This document shows, in pieces, positions 44,409 to 52,664 of a DNA stretch of 64,000 bases. Source of the DNA: Streptomyces nojiriensis. Lineage in GTDB: Bacteria > Actinomycetota > Actinomycetes > Streptomycetales > Streptomycetaceae. The stretch spans positions 2,992,001 to 3,056,000 of the forward strand of contig NZ_CP071139.1 of the NCBI RefSeq assembly GCF_017639205.1, read 5' to 3'. The notes below the pieces were generated by a model. The model saw only the letters and a program-made list of their open reading frames with translations. It was not told where the DNA came from and made no database searches. Position 1 is the stretch's first letter, and each line of letters begins with the position of its first letter. The position numbers and the translations under genes were made by a program.

Positions 44409-45473
44409 ATGAGCACGCTGAATCTCGACGACTTCTCCGATCTGATCGAGCGCCCCGACGGGGGCGTCCGGCGTGACGCCGAGGAACGCCGTGAGCGCCT
44501 CGCCGTCCCGCCCGGCGCGCTGGGCCGGCTCGACGAACTCGCCGAGTGGCTCGCCGCCGCGCAGGGGCAGGTTCCGGTCAAACCGATCGAGCGCCCCCGC
44601 GTGGTGCTGTTCGCCGCCGACCACGGGATCGCCGCCCAGGGCGTTTCCGCCCGGGCCGCGTCCACCGGCCACGAACTGGTGCGTGCCGTCCTCGACGGGG
44701 CCAGCCCCGTGGCCGTCCTGGCCGGCCGGCTCGGCGCCACCATACGGATCGTCGACGCCGGCCTCGACTGCGATCCCGAGCTGCTCCCCGCGGACGTGGT
44801 CGGGCACCGGGTGCGGCGCGGCAGCGGCCGGATCGACGTGGAGGACGCGCTGACGGCCGAGGAGGCCGAGGCCGCGGTGCGGCTCGGGATGCGGATCGCC
44901 GACGAGGAGGCCGACTCCGGAACGGATCTGGTCGTCCTCGGTGACCTGAGCGTGGGCGGGACCACGGTCGCCGCGACCCTCGTCGCCGCCCTGTGCGGAA
45001 CCGATGCCTCGGTGGTCACCGGCCGCGGCGGCGTGCCCATCGACGACCTGGCCTGGATGCGCAAGTGCGCGGCGATCCGCGACGCGCTGCGCCGGGCCCG
45101 CCCGGTCCTGGGCGACCAGGTGGCGCTGCTGGCCGCGGTCGGCGGTGCGGACGTGGCCGCCATCACCGGATTCCTCCTCCAGTGTGCGGTGCGCCGTACT
45201 CCGGTCATCCTTGACGGTGTCGTTTCGGCGGCGTGCGGGCTGGTGGCCCAGCGGGCCGCGTTCCGGGCTCCGGACTGGTGGCTGGCCGGACAGGCCAGCG
45301 GCGAGCCGGGCCAGGCGAAGGCACTTGACCGAATGGCGCTCAACCCGGTGCTCGATCACGGCGTCACAGTAGGTGAAGGTACCGGGGCATTGCTGGCCCT
45401 CCCCCTCGTCCAGGCGGCCGCCGCACTCGCGGCGGAACTCCCGGAGCGGGCGGTGGAGGAGCCGACGGAATGA
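44409..45473 (+). CDS. cobT: nicotinate-nucleotide--dimethylbenzimidazole phosphoribosyltransferase
   Basis: 354 aa from the ATG at 44409 (MSTLNLDDFSDLI). It makes alpha-ribazole phosphate, which after dephosphorylation feeds CobS. Family blocks are PPGALGRLDELAEWLA, VVLFAADHGIAAQGVSA, DLVVLGDLSVGGTTVAA, ALLAAVGGADVAAITGFLL and the C-terminal catalytic Glu region (VTVGEGTGALLALPLV). Together with cobU just upstream it supplies both halves of the nucleotide loop. Frames open before the ATG run through the cobU-cobT gap, but the similarity begins at this Met. Confidence 0.95.
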   Translation: MSTLNLDDFSDLIERPDGGVRRDAEERRERLAVPPGALGRLDELAEWLAAAQGQVPVKPIERPRVVLFAADHGIAAQGVSARAASTGHELVRAVLDGASPVAVLAGRLGATIRIVDAGLDCDPELLPADVVGHRVRRGSGRIDVEDALTAEEAEAAVRLGMRIADEEADSGTDLVVLGDLSVGGTTVAATLVAALCGTDASVVTGRGGVPIDDLAWMRKCAAIRDALRRARPVLGDQVALLAAVGGADVAAITGFLLQCAVRRTPVILDGVVSAACGLVAQRAAFRAPDWWLAGQASGEPGQAKALDRMALNPVLDHGVTVGEGTGALLALPLVQAAAALAAELPERAVEEPTE

Positions 45474-45555
45474 GCCGCCGGGGCCCCCGGTCCTGACCAG
45501 GCCGAGGCCCCGACCGCGCAATCACGGACAGCTGCGCCCCATATGATCGCTTTTT

Positions 45556-47421
45556 ATGGGAGAGGTCCGTTTGACCAGCGCAGAGACCGACCGCACCGCC
45601 GCACCGGCGACCGGTCCGTCAGCCGGCAGGAAAGAGACCGGCGGCGACCCCGCCGGCAGGGCGGCGGCGAGCGGCCGGGAGACCGGCCGGGGGAGCGCCC
45701 GCTCACGGCACGGCGCCGCGTTCGCGGTGTGGTACCTGCGCGCCGTCACCTTCGTCAACTTCCTCAGCGCGGTGTGGGTTTCGCTCGGGCAGGACCTCAG
45801 GCGCCACAACATCGAGGACTTCTACACCCCGTACATGCTCACCGCGGGGTTCGCCTCCGGACTGTTCACGCTGCTGCTCGCCGTCACCCTCGGCCGCCGC
45901 AAGCGGGCCTCCTGGATCCTCAACCTCGTCCTCAGCGGCCTCCTGGCGCTGCTGCTCGCCTACGCGCTCTCCACGCACGAGGAGATCCGCGAGCACACGC
46001 AGAACTGGGTCTCCCTGGTCCTGACCGCCGCCTTCACGGCGGCCCTGCTGCTGGGCCGCCACGAGTTCTACGCCAAGGGCGACCGCTCCAACCCCGCGCT
46101 CGCCAGCGCCGTCGCCGCCATCGGCCTGCTGCTCACCTCGCTGGTCGCGGCCCTGCTCGTCGGCGCCACCAACACCTCCCCGATCGCCTCGGAGGCCTCC
46201 TTCCCGGAGCGCTGGTGGTACGGCGTGATGCGGCTGATCACCCTGACGCCCGGTGAACGGGCCTCCGAGGCGATCACCACGCCCGGCTGGGTGGACGTCT
46301 TCATCAACGTCATGTCGATGCTGCTGCTGCTCGCCGTGCTGTTCGCCGCCTTCCGCTCGCGCCGCGCCGTCGACCCGATCAGCGAGGAGGACGAGGAGCG
46401 GCTGCGGGCCCTGCTGGCCCGCCAGGGCGACCGCGACTCGCTCGGCTACTTCGCGCTGCGCCGCGAGAAGTCCGTCATCTGGTCCCCCACCGGCAAGGCC
46501 GCCGTCACCTATCGCGTCGTCGGCGGGGTCTCCCTGGCCTCCGGCGACCCGATCGGCGACCCCGAGGCCTGGCCGGGCGCCATCGATCCCTGGCTGGCCG
46601 AGGCCCGCGAGCACGGCTGGGTGCCGGCCGTGATGGGGGCGAGCGAGGAGGCCGGGCAGATCTACGCCCGGCACGGCCTGGACGCCCTGGAACTCGGTGA
46701 CGAGGCGATCGTCGAGACCGCCGACTTCACCCTGGAGGGCCGCGCCATGCGGACCGTCCGGCAGGCCTTCAACCGCGTCAAGCGGGCCGGGTACACCGTC
46801 CGCATCCGCCGCCACGACGACATCCCGTCCGACGAGATGGCCGAGCTGGTGCGCCGCGCCGACGACTGGCGCGACGGCGCCACCGAGCGCGGCTTCTCCA
46901 TGGCGCTGGGCCGGCTGGGCGACCCCGCCGACGGCCAGTGCGTGATGCTGGAGTGCACCGACGGCAACGGCGAGCTGCGGGCCGTGCTGTCCTTCGTACC
47001 GTGGGGGCCCAAGGGTCTGTCGCTGGACCTGATGCGCCGCGACCGGGACTCCGAGAACGGCCTGATGGAGTTCATGGTCATCGAACTCCTCGAACGCTCC
47101 AAGGAGATCGGGGTCACCCAGGTCTCCCTCAACTTCGCGATGTTCCGGTCCGTCTTCGAGCGCGGTTCCCGGCTCGGCGCCGGTCCCGTGCTGCGGATGT
47201 GGCGCTCGCTGCTCAGCTTCTTCTCCCGCTGGTGGCAGATCGAGTCCCTCTACCGGGCCAACGCCAAATACCGGCCGATCTGGGAACCGCGGTTCATGCT
47301 CTTCGAGAAGAGTTCGGACCTGCTGCGGATCGGTGTCGCGGCCGGACGGGCCGAAGGCTTCCTGGAGGCCCCCGGCCTTCCGAAGTGGCTGCACCGCAGA
47401 CACCTGGAGACCCGCCGTTGA
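45556..47421 (+). CDS. MprF/LysX-like phosphatidylglycerol aminoacyltransferase-domain protein
   Basis: 621 aa from ATG 45556; TTG 45571 has the better ribosome site (GGGAGAGG) and may be the real start. About five membrane spans lie between residues 55 and 270 (for example AGFASGLFTLLLAVTLG, LVLSGLLALLLAYAL and SMLLLLAVLFAAF). The C-terminal DUF2156/LPG-synthase domain (about 290-600) has the GNAT-like blocks YFALRREKSVIWSP, ASGDPIGDP, TVRQAFNRVKRAGY and SLNFAMFRSVFERG. Relatives transfer Lys or Ala from aminoacyl-tRNA to phosphatidylglycerol and so lower membrane negative charge, protecting against cationic peptides. No lysyl-tRNA synthetase is attached. Its stop overlaps the next start. 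Confidence 0.88.
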   Translation: MGEVRLTSAETDRTAAPATGPSAGRKETGGDPAGRAAASGRETGRGSARSRHGAAFAVWYLRAVTFVNFLSAVWVSLGQDLRRHNIEDFYTPYMLTAGFASGLFTLLLAVTLGRRKRASWILNLVLSGLLALLLAYALSTHEEIREHTQNWVSLVLTAAFTAALLLGRHEFYAKGDRSNPALASAVAAIGLLLTSLVAALLVGATNTSPIASEASFPERWWYGVMRLITLTPGERASEAITTPGWVDVFINVMSMLLLLAVLFAAFRSRRAVDPISEEDEERLRALLARQGDRDSLGYFALRREKSVIWSPTGKAAVTYRVVGGVSLASGDPIGDPEAWPGAIDPWLAEAREHGWVPAVMGASEEAGQIYARHGLDALELGDEAIVETADFTLEGRAMRTVRQAFNRVKRAGYTVRIRRHDDIPSDEMAELVRRADDWRDGATERGFSMALGRLGDPADGQCVMLECTDGNGELRAVLSFVPWGPKGLSLDLMRRDRDSENGLMEFMVIELLERSKEIGVTQVSLNFAMFRSVFERGSRLGAGPVLRMWRSLLSFFSRWWQIESLYRANAKYRPIWEPRFMLFEKSSDLLRIGVAAGRAEGFLEAPGLPKWLHRRHLETRR

Positions 47422-48119
47422 CAGCGTGGAACACCTCCTCACTCCGGCGGTTCGCCCGCCGTGAGTGGGGACCCCTGTTCTGGACCGTCCGGGACGCGCT
47501 CGTGCGCGACAGGTGGCGGGCGATCCCGATGACCATCGGCGCGGTCTGTCTGACCTCGGTCTTCCAGATCGTGCAGAACACCTCCTGGGGGTTCCAGCCG
47601 GTCCAGGACCTCGGCTCGGTCAAAGCCGCCGACCCGCTCGGGCTGGCCCTGCTGCGCACCCCGCTGTCCCTGTTCGTCCCCGCCCTGGACCTGCCGGTGT
47701 GGGGGGCGCTCGCCCAGATCCTGCTCGTCTTCGGCATCGCCGAGATCTGCATCGGCTGGTGGCGCACCCTGCTGATCGGCTACGTCGCCACCCTCGCCGG
47801 GACCACGTACGCGCGGATCGGGCTCGCGCTCGGGCCGGAACATCCCCTCGGTCTGCCGGTGTCCGACCGGATCGTCAACGACACCGGGCCCTCGGCGGCG
47901 GTGGTGGGGCTGGCCATCTACGTGTGCTGGCGCTATCGGGCTTACCTGACCGGCGCCCTGGTGATCCTGGCGATGATCGGCGAGGTGCTGGTCAAGGACA
48001 ACCTGGCGGGCAAGGAGCACCTGGCGGCGATCACGGCCGTCATGGCGGTGTGCGTGGTGCGGGCGCGCTGGGGTCCGGTGCGGTCCCGCGTCGCGCTGGG
48101 GTCCCACCCTCCGCCGTAG
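47418..48119 (+). CDS. rhomboid-like membrane protein (possible pseudoprotease)
   Basis: 233 aa from a TTG at 47418 that overlaps the stop of the MprF-like gene as TTGA. About six spans. The arrangement resembles a divergent rhomboid fold: a Ser in NDTGPSAAVVGLAIYVCWRY near residue 156 and a late His in KEHLAAITAVMAVCVV near 200, with an IGWWRTLLIGYVATLAGTTYARIG segment between. The usual GxSG and HxxxHxxxN motifs are missing, so proteolysis is doubtful, though a Ser/His pair remains. The 4-nt overlap shows it is translated with the lipid-modifying enzyme, and a shared envelope function is likely. The sensor kinase gene starts 13 nt further on. Confidence 0.78.
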   Translation: MTAWNTSSLRRFARREWGPLFWTVRDALVRDRWRAIPMTIGAVCLTSVFQIVQNTSWGFQPVQDLGSVKAADPLGLALLRTPLSLFVPALDLPVWGALAQILLVFGIAEICIGWWRTLLIGYVATLAGTTYARIGLALGPEHPLGLPVSDRIVNDTGPSAAVVGLAIYVCWRYRAYLTGALVILAMIGEVLVKDNLAGKEHLAAITAVMAVCVVRARWGPVRSRVALGSHPPP

Positions 48120-48132
48120 GGGGCGCCGGCGG

Positions 48133-49377
48133 ATGAGGCCGTACCGTATCCGGGTGACGACAGACCTCGGGCGGTTCGCCCCCACCCGGCAGTGGATGCG
48201 GGCCCATCCGCTCGCCACCGATGCCGTGCTGGCGTTCGGGGCGTTCGTCGCCATGGTCGTCGGCTCCTTCGCCGATCCGCACGGGCCGCACGGACCCACG
48301 TTCGGGACGCGCACCCCGGAGCCGTTCTCGCTGCTGCTGATGCTGCTCGGCGCGGCCGCCCTGGTGTTCCGGCGCCGGCAGCCGCGCGCCGTGCTCGCCG
48401 TGACCTGCGGGCTTTCCCTGCTGGAGCTGACCACCGGGGAGCCGCGGGCGCCCGTCGCCATGTGCACGGTGATCGCCCTGTACACCGTGGCCGCCCACAC
48501 CGACCGGCCGACGACCTGGCGGATCGGGCTGCTCACCATGGCGGGGCTGACCGGTGTGGCCATGCTGGCCGGGCCGCTGCCCTGGTACGCCCAGGAGAAC
48601 ATCGGGATCTTCGCCTGGACCGGGATGGCCGCGGCCGCCGGGGACGCCGTACGCAGCCGGCGGGCCTTCGTCGACGCCATCCGGGAGCGGGCCGAGCGCG
48701 CCGAGCGGACCCGGGACGAGGAGGCCCGGCGGCGGGTCGCCGAGGAGCGGCTGCGGATCGCCCGGGACCTGCACGACGTGGTGGCCCATCACATCGCCCT
48801 GGTCAACGTGCAGGCGGGAGTGGCCGCGCACGTCATGGACAAGCGCCCGGACCAGGCGAAGGAGGCGCTGGCGCACGTACGGGACGCCAGCCGGTCGGCG
48901 CTGAACGAACTGCGGGCCACCGTCGGGCTGCTGCGGCAGTCCGGCGACCCGGAGGCACCGACGGAGCCCGCGCCCGGGCTCGGCGTCCTGGACGAGCTGG
49001 TGGACACCTTCCGGCACGCCGGGCTGCCGGTGGAGGTCATCGTCCAGGTGGACGGCGAGCCGGGGGCGCTCCCCGCGGCGGTGGACCTGGCGGCGTACCG
49101 GGTGATCCAGGAGGCGCTGACGAACGTGCGCAAGCACGCGGGGCCGGGGGCGAAGGCGGAGGTCAGCGTGGTCCGGGTCGGGCCGTCGGTGGAGGTGACG
49201 GTCCTCGACGACGGCGGCGAGGTGGCCGGGCCGGCCCCGGAACCGGCCGATCCGCCGGGCGGCGGCCACGGCCTCCTCGGCATGCGGGAGCGCACCGGCG
49301 CACTGGGCGGCACCTGCTTCGCGGGCCCCCGCTACGGCGGCGGCTACCGCGTCCACGCCATCCTCCCCCTCGGCTAG
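48133..49377 (+). CDS. NarL-type sensor histidine kinase
   Basis: 414 aa. Four or so membrane spans occupy residues 25-175 with short loops, so sensing is probably intramembrane or of the lipid bilayer. The HisKA_3 dimerisation domain carries the phospho-His in RIARDLHDVVAHHIALV near residue 215. The HATPase domain has the N-box VIQEALTNVRKHAG and a G-box (GGGHGLLGMRERTGALGG) near the end. AGGGGG lies about 9 nt before ATG 48133. No response regulator is adjacent. The nearest is at 37336, far away and on the other strand. The position after the MprF-like gene suggests an envelope-stress role, which is inference. Confidence 0.92.
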   Translation: MRPYRIRVTTDLGRFAPTRQWMRAHPLATDAVLAFGAFVAMVVGSFADPHGPHGPTFGTRTPEPFSLLLMLLGAAALVFRRRQPRAVLAVTCGLSLLELTTGEPRAPVAMCTVIALYTVAAHTDRPTTWRIGLLTMAGLTGVAMLAGPLPWYAQENIGIFAWTGMAAAAGDAVRSRRAFVDAIRERAERAERTRDEEARRRVAEERLRIARDLHDVVAHHIALVNVQAGVAAHVMDKRPDQAKEALAHVRDASRSALNELRATVGLLRQSGDPEAPTEPAPGLGVLDELVDTFRHAGLPVEVIVQVDGEPGALPAAVDLAAYRVIQEALTNVRKHAGPGAKAEVSVVRVGPSVEVTVLDDGGEVAGPAPEPADPPGGGHGLLGMRERTGALGGTCFAGPRYGGGYRVHAILPLG

Positions 49378-49480
49378 CCGCCCCAGCGTCGGTCCGGACA
49401 AACCCGACCTCGGTCCGGCCTCCCAGCCTGTGTCCGGGCACATCCAGCCTGGTCCGGCCATCCCTGCCTGGGGCCGGCAC

Positions 49481-49610
49481 ACTCAGCCTCGCCGGCGTTC
49501 GAGGCGCGGGGTCTGGGGCGGAGCCCCAGGAAACCCGGCTCCGCCGGGCACCGGGCTCCGCCCGGACCTGCGCCTCGAACGCCGGCGAGGCCGGATACGG
49601 CCGGCGAGGC
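49481..49610. repeat. mosaic intergenic repeat with stacked hairpins
   Basis: Part of the 232-nt convergent gap between the sensor kinase and GH114 genes. It carries the same 63-bp module (49506-49568) as 28946-29008, flanked by CTCGCCGGCGTTCGAGGCG on the left and CCTCGAACGCCGGCGAGG (an inverted copy) on the right. The preceding 49378-49480 contains short degenerate direct repeats built on GTCCGG. It is a probable terminator for both genes. Confidence 0.85.
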
Positions 49611-50419
49611 TATTGGCAGACTTGGCGCCACGCGTCCAAGTCGTACCGCTTCTGGAGCGAGCTCAGCTTCGCCGCACGGGCGCGCGGGCACCAGCGGTTC
49701 AGTTTGCCCTCGTACTCCACGTGGAACACCGCCTTGCCCGCGTCGATGAACGGCACGTACCGGTCGCACTCCTCGTACTCCATGCACTGCTCGTTCACCG
49801 CGAAGTCGAAGTCGCCCACCAGCTCCGGGATCTGGTCCAGGTCGTTCTTCAGGCCGACCGACATGCCCCGCTCGTGCACCATCCGGGCGATCAGGCGGTT
49901 GTACTTCAGCTGGTCGTCCGCGGTCAGCGGGAAGCCGGACCGGTTGGCGTAGCCGTCCATGTTGTCGGGCTCCACCGCGTCGAAGCCCTTCACCTTGCAC
50001 ATGTCGAACCGCTTGCCCATCAGCGGTTCCAGTTCCGCCAGGCGCCGGATGTCCAGCCAGCGTTCGCCGTCCCAGCCGTTGCCCTCGCCCAGCAGCGCCT
50101 TCGGGAAGGCGGCGGCGTCCGGCCGGAAGTCCTCCCAGGCGCCGGTGGAGATGTAGCAGATGGTCTTGCGGCCGGCCTTCTTCAGGGTCGCCACCTGCTC
50201 CTTGGTGGTGTTGAACCCGTCGACGTCGTACACGGCCGCCTTCACCGAGGTGTCGAGCTTCCCGGTGAGCTGCCACTGCCAGCCGACCCCCGGCTTCGGC
50301 TGCCAGCGCTGCCCCGGCGGCGGGTCGGGCGACAGCCCGTCACGTTCCGGTTCCGGCTCGGCCGTACACGCCGCGAGCAGCAGCAGGGGCACCGCCAGCA
50401 GGAGTGCGATCTTCCTCAT
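49610..50419 (-). CDS. GH114 (endo-alpha-1,4-galactosaminidase-like) lipoprotein
   Basis: 269 aa. A lipoprotein signal ends at LLAAC (Cys18), so the enzyme sits on the outer face of the membrane. After a Pro-rich linker comes a TIM-barrel of the GH114/TM1410 family: WQWQLTG, YDVDGFNTTKEQV, TICYISTGAWEDFRPD, WLDIRR, GFDAVEPDNMDGY and VGLKNDLDQIPELV. Acidic residues likely to be catalytic are in the VEPDNMD segment (about 149-155) and Glu210 in FAVNEQC. Known relatives are Aspergillus Ega3 and the hydrolase domain of PelA, which cut alpha-1,4-linked galactosamine polymers. It is the last gene of the exopolysaccharide operon and starts within the end of the spherulin-4 gene. Confidence 0.9.
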   Translation of the reverse strand: MRKIALLLAVPLLLLAACTAEPEPERDGLSPDPPPGQRWQPKPGVGWQWQLTGKLDTSVKAAVYDVDGFNTTKEQVATLKKAGRKTICYISTGAWEDFRPDAAAFPKALLGEGNGWDGERWLDIRRLAELEPLMGKRFDMCKVKGFDAVEPDNMDGYANRSGFPLTADDQLKYNRLIARMVHERGMSVGLKNDLDQIPELVGDFDFAVNEQCMEYEECDRYVPFIDAGKAVFHVEYEGKLNRWCPRARAAKLSSLQKRYDLDAWRQVCQ

Positions 50420-51099
50420 CCCGCCGCCTCCAGGACGTACGGCAGGGTCCCCCAGGGGTGCGCGCCGCTGCCCGGGACGGCGCAGTGCACCCCGGCCCCG
50501 CGTTCGGCGGCGAGTTCCTCGGCGAGCCGGGCGGCGAGCGCGCCCGGCGGGACGGCGTACACGAGGTGGCAGAACCGCTGGGCGGGATGGTCGGCGGTCC
50601 AGGGCGGTGCGGCGGCCGCGTCCCGGTAGGCGTCCCAGGGGCCCTCGAAGGTGACGAGCAGGTCGGCGAGGTCGGCGTAGCCGGGGTGCGGGTGGACCCC
50701 GTGGTTGAGGACGAGGGTACGGGCGCCCGCGGCCCGGGCGGCGACCGCGAGCCGCCCGTAGTGCGGGAGCAGCTCCGGGTCGGCGGAGGCCTGGTCGAGG
50801 AAGGCCCCGTCGGTGGCGTACCAGTCGCGGTGGCGCAGCAGGTCCTGCACCACCTCGGCGTGCGGGCGCCGCCCGTAGTCGGTGTCGGCGTACCCGAGGA
50901 CGGGTACCCCGGCCTCGCGCAGCCGTGCGGCGACGACGGCGAACCGTTCGTCGCGGGCGGCGCCCGGTCCGCTGTCGGGGTTGAGGACCACCGAGTGCAG
51001 CCGGCCGGCGGAGCGGATGAGCCGCTCCCAGGCTTCCGGCCGGTCGGCGGGATGCTCGTAGAGGGGCACCAGCAGCATGGGGTCCTTCTTTTCGGTCAT
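50416..51099 (-). CDS. spherulin-4 / GH135 (Sph3-like) family protein
   Basis: 227 aa from the ATG at 51099, which overlaps the preceding membrane-protein stop by 4 nt. Family blocks follow in order: LLVPLYEHP (about 9-17), VVLNPDSGPG (37-46), VLGYADTDYGRR (67-78), TDGAFLDQ (96-103) and LLVTFEGPW (147-155). GH135 enzymes such as Aspergillus Sph3 cleave the GalNAc-rich exopolysaccharide during its synthesis. The conserved Asp-Glu pair appears here as Asp102-Gln103, with Glu152 kept, so activity could be altered. No signal peptide is present, unlike the fungal protein; it may act at the cytoplasmic face or be exported another way. Confidence 0.88.
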   Translation of the reverse strand: MTEKKDPMLLVPLYEHPADRPEAWERLIRSAGRLHSVVLNPDSGPGAARDERFAVVAARLREAGVPVLGYADTDYGRRPHAEVVQDLLRHRDWYATDGAFLDQASADPELLPHYGRLAVAARAAGARTLVLNHGVHPHPGYADLADLLVTFEGPWDAYRDAAAAPPWTADHPAQRFCHLVYAVPPGALAARLAEELAAERGAGVHCAVPGSGAHPWGTLPYVLEAAG

Positions 51100-52664
51100 C
51101 GGTGGGCGGTCGCCCGGCCGAGGAGCAGGCAGACCAGGGTGGCCAGTACGGTGGCGGCGGCGCCCGCCACCACCAGCTGGACCGCCCGGGGCTGGCCGAG
51201 CCCGGTCAGCAGGGCCAGGCTCTGGGCGACGGCGGCCGAGGAGCAGACCACGGCCGCGGGCCGGACCGCGCCGAAGGACTGCAGGAGCAGCCCGGTCCAC
51301 ATGACGGCCCCGAGCAGCAGCAGGGTCGCGATCCGGACTCCGGTGAGGACCGGGGCGCCGGGCCAGAGCAGGGTGCCGGCCAGCCCCAGGGCCAGCAGGA
51401 CGGTCAGGTAGACGGCGAGGCACCGGGTCAGGGTGGCGAGCATCCGCCGGTGGAAGGCCCGGGGCGAGCGGGCTCCCTGGAGTCCGGAGAGGGTGCCGCT
51501 GCGGAACCGGTGGAGCAGCCATTCGGCCGGGCCCATGCTGAGGGTGAGGGCCACCGCCGAGGGGGCGGCGACCGCCTCGGCGGGGCCTCCGGCGAGGACC
51601 TCCCCGAGGGCGGCGTACAGCACGAGCAGGCCGGTGCCGAGGCCGAAGACCCCGTAGGGCACCGAGTCCCCGATCCGGGGTCCGCGGGGTGCGAAGTCCT
51701 CCTCGGCGCCGCGCAGCATCTGCCAGCGCACGGGGCCGTGGCCGGGTCGGCGGGCCGCGGAGGCGCGGATCCGGCGCACGGCGGACCGGAGTCCGGCGGC
51801 CAGCGGGAGTTCCCGCAGGGCCAGGGTGCAGGCGGCCAGCAGGGACACCACGAGCAGGGTGACCCGGACCGGCACGGGCAGGTCGACGAAGAGCGAGAGC
51901 AGTGCTCCGGCGGCCATCGGGGCGAGTGCGGCGAGCAGGACCCGTTCCCGGCCGAGGACCAGCAGGACGGTGGCGGCCCCGACGTAGAAGGCCTGTCCGG
52001 CAGCGAAGGCGTAGGAGAACGGGGGCCCGCCGGGCACCGACAGTGCGGCGGCGGTGCCCAGCAGGGCGCCGACGGGGGCTCCGACGAGCAGGGTCCGCCC
52101 GGCGGCGCGCCGGTCGCCGAGGCCGAGCCAGGAGTAGGCCCGGTGGGACAGGGTCTGGTCCCAGACCCAGCCGATGAGCGCGCCGGCGAGCAGGGTCAGG
52201 GTCCCGGCGGGCAGGCCGAGGCGGTCCTGGGGGCCTTCGAGCAGGGGCGCGCCGAGCAGGTAGGCGAGGCCGGGCAGGGCGAAGATCACCCCGCGGAGCA
52301 GGCAGGCGGTGAGGGAGACCTTCCAGGGGTCGGGGGCGGCGCCCGGCTCCGGGAAGGAGCGGGGCACCCGGGCGTAGAGCTCCTCGGCGAGTCCGAAGGA
52401 ATCGTTCCGGCCGTAGGTGAGCCGGATGTACTCGTCCGTCATGCCGTCGGATTCGAGGATGGCGGCGATCTCGTCGGGGTGGACGGCGGAGGCGATGAAC
52501 ACGTCGAGGCGCTCGGCGAGTTCGTCGATGGGGTCGGCGGCGGCGTCGGCGGCGGTGATGCCGGCGCCGGGGCCGTCGCGGCGGGGCCGGGGGATGGCCG
52601 GGAGCGTGTCGGAGCCGGAACCGGGGCCGGAGCCGGGCGGCTTGAGCCAGAGGGATCCGCTCAC
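51096..52664 (-). CDS. 12-span polysaccharide export-type membrane protein (PelG-like position)
   Basis: 522 aa from a GTG at 52664 that overlaps the glycosyltransferase stop as GTGA. An N-terminal soluble helical region of about 100 residues (IDELAERLDVFIASAVHPDEI, then LTYGRNDSFGLAEELYARV) precedes twelve predicted membrane spans (from LLRGVIFALPGLAYLLG to VVAGAAATVLATLVCLLLG). One span ends in a conserved-looking polar motif, SMGPAEWLLHRFRSG. In Pel systems the equivalent gene PelG encodes a 12-span transporter that works with the GT4 enzyme PelF. Gene order and topology support the same role here, although I cannot confirm homology by sequence. Probable function: moving the growing polymer across the membrane. 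Confidence 0.78.
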   Translation of the reverse strand: MSGSLWLKPPGSGPGSGSDTLPAIPRPRRDGPGAGITAADAAADPIDELAERLDVFIASAVHPDEIAAILESDGMTDEYIRLTYGRNDSFGLAEELYARVPRSFPEPGAAPDPWKVSLTACLLRGVIFALPGLAYLLGAPLLEGPQDRLGLPAGTLTLLAGALIGWVWDQTLSHRAYSWLGLGDRRAAGRTLLVGAPVGALLGTAAALSVPGGPPFSYAFAAGQAFYVGAATVLLVLGRERVLLAALAPMAAGALLSLFVDLPVPVRVTLLVVSLLAACTLALRELPLAAGLRSAVRRIRASAARRPGHGPVRWQMLRGAEEDFAPRGPRIGDSVPYGVFGLGTGLLVLYAALGEVLAGGPAEAVAAPSAVALTLSMGPAEWLLHRFRSGTLSGLQGARSPRAFHRRMLATLTRCLAVYLTVLLALGLAGTLLWPGAPVLTGVRIATLLLLGAVMWTGLLLQSFGAVRPAAVVCSSAAVAQSLALLTGLGQPRAVQLVVAGAAATVLATLVCLLLGRATAHR

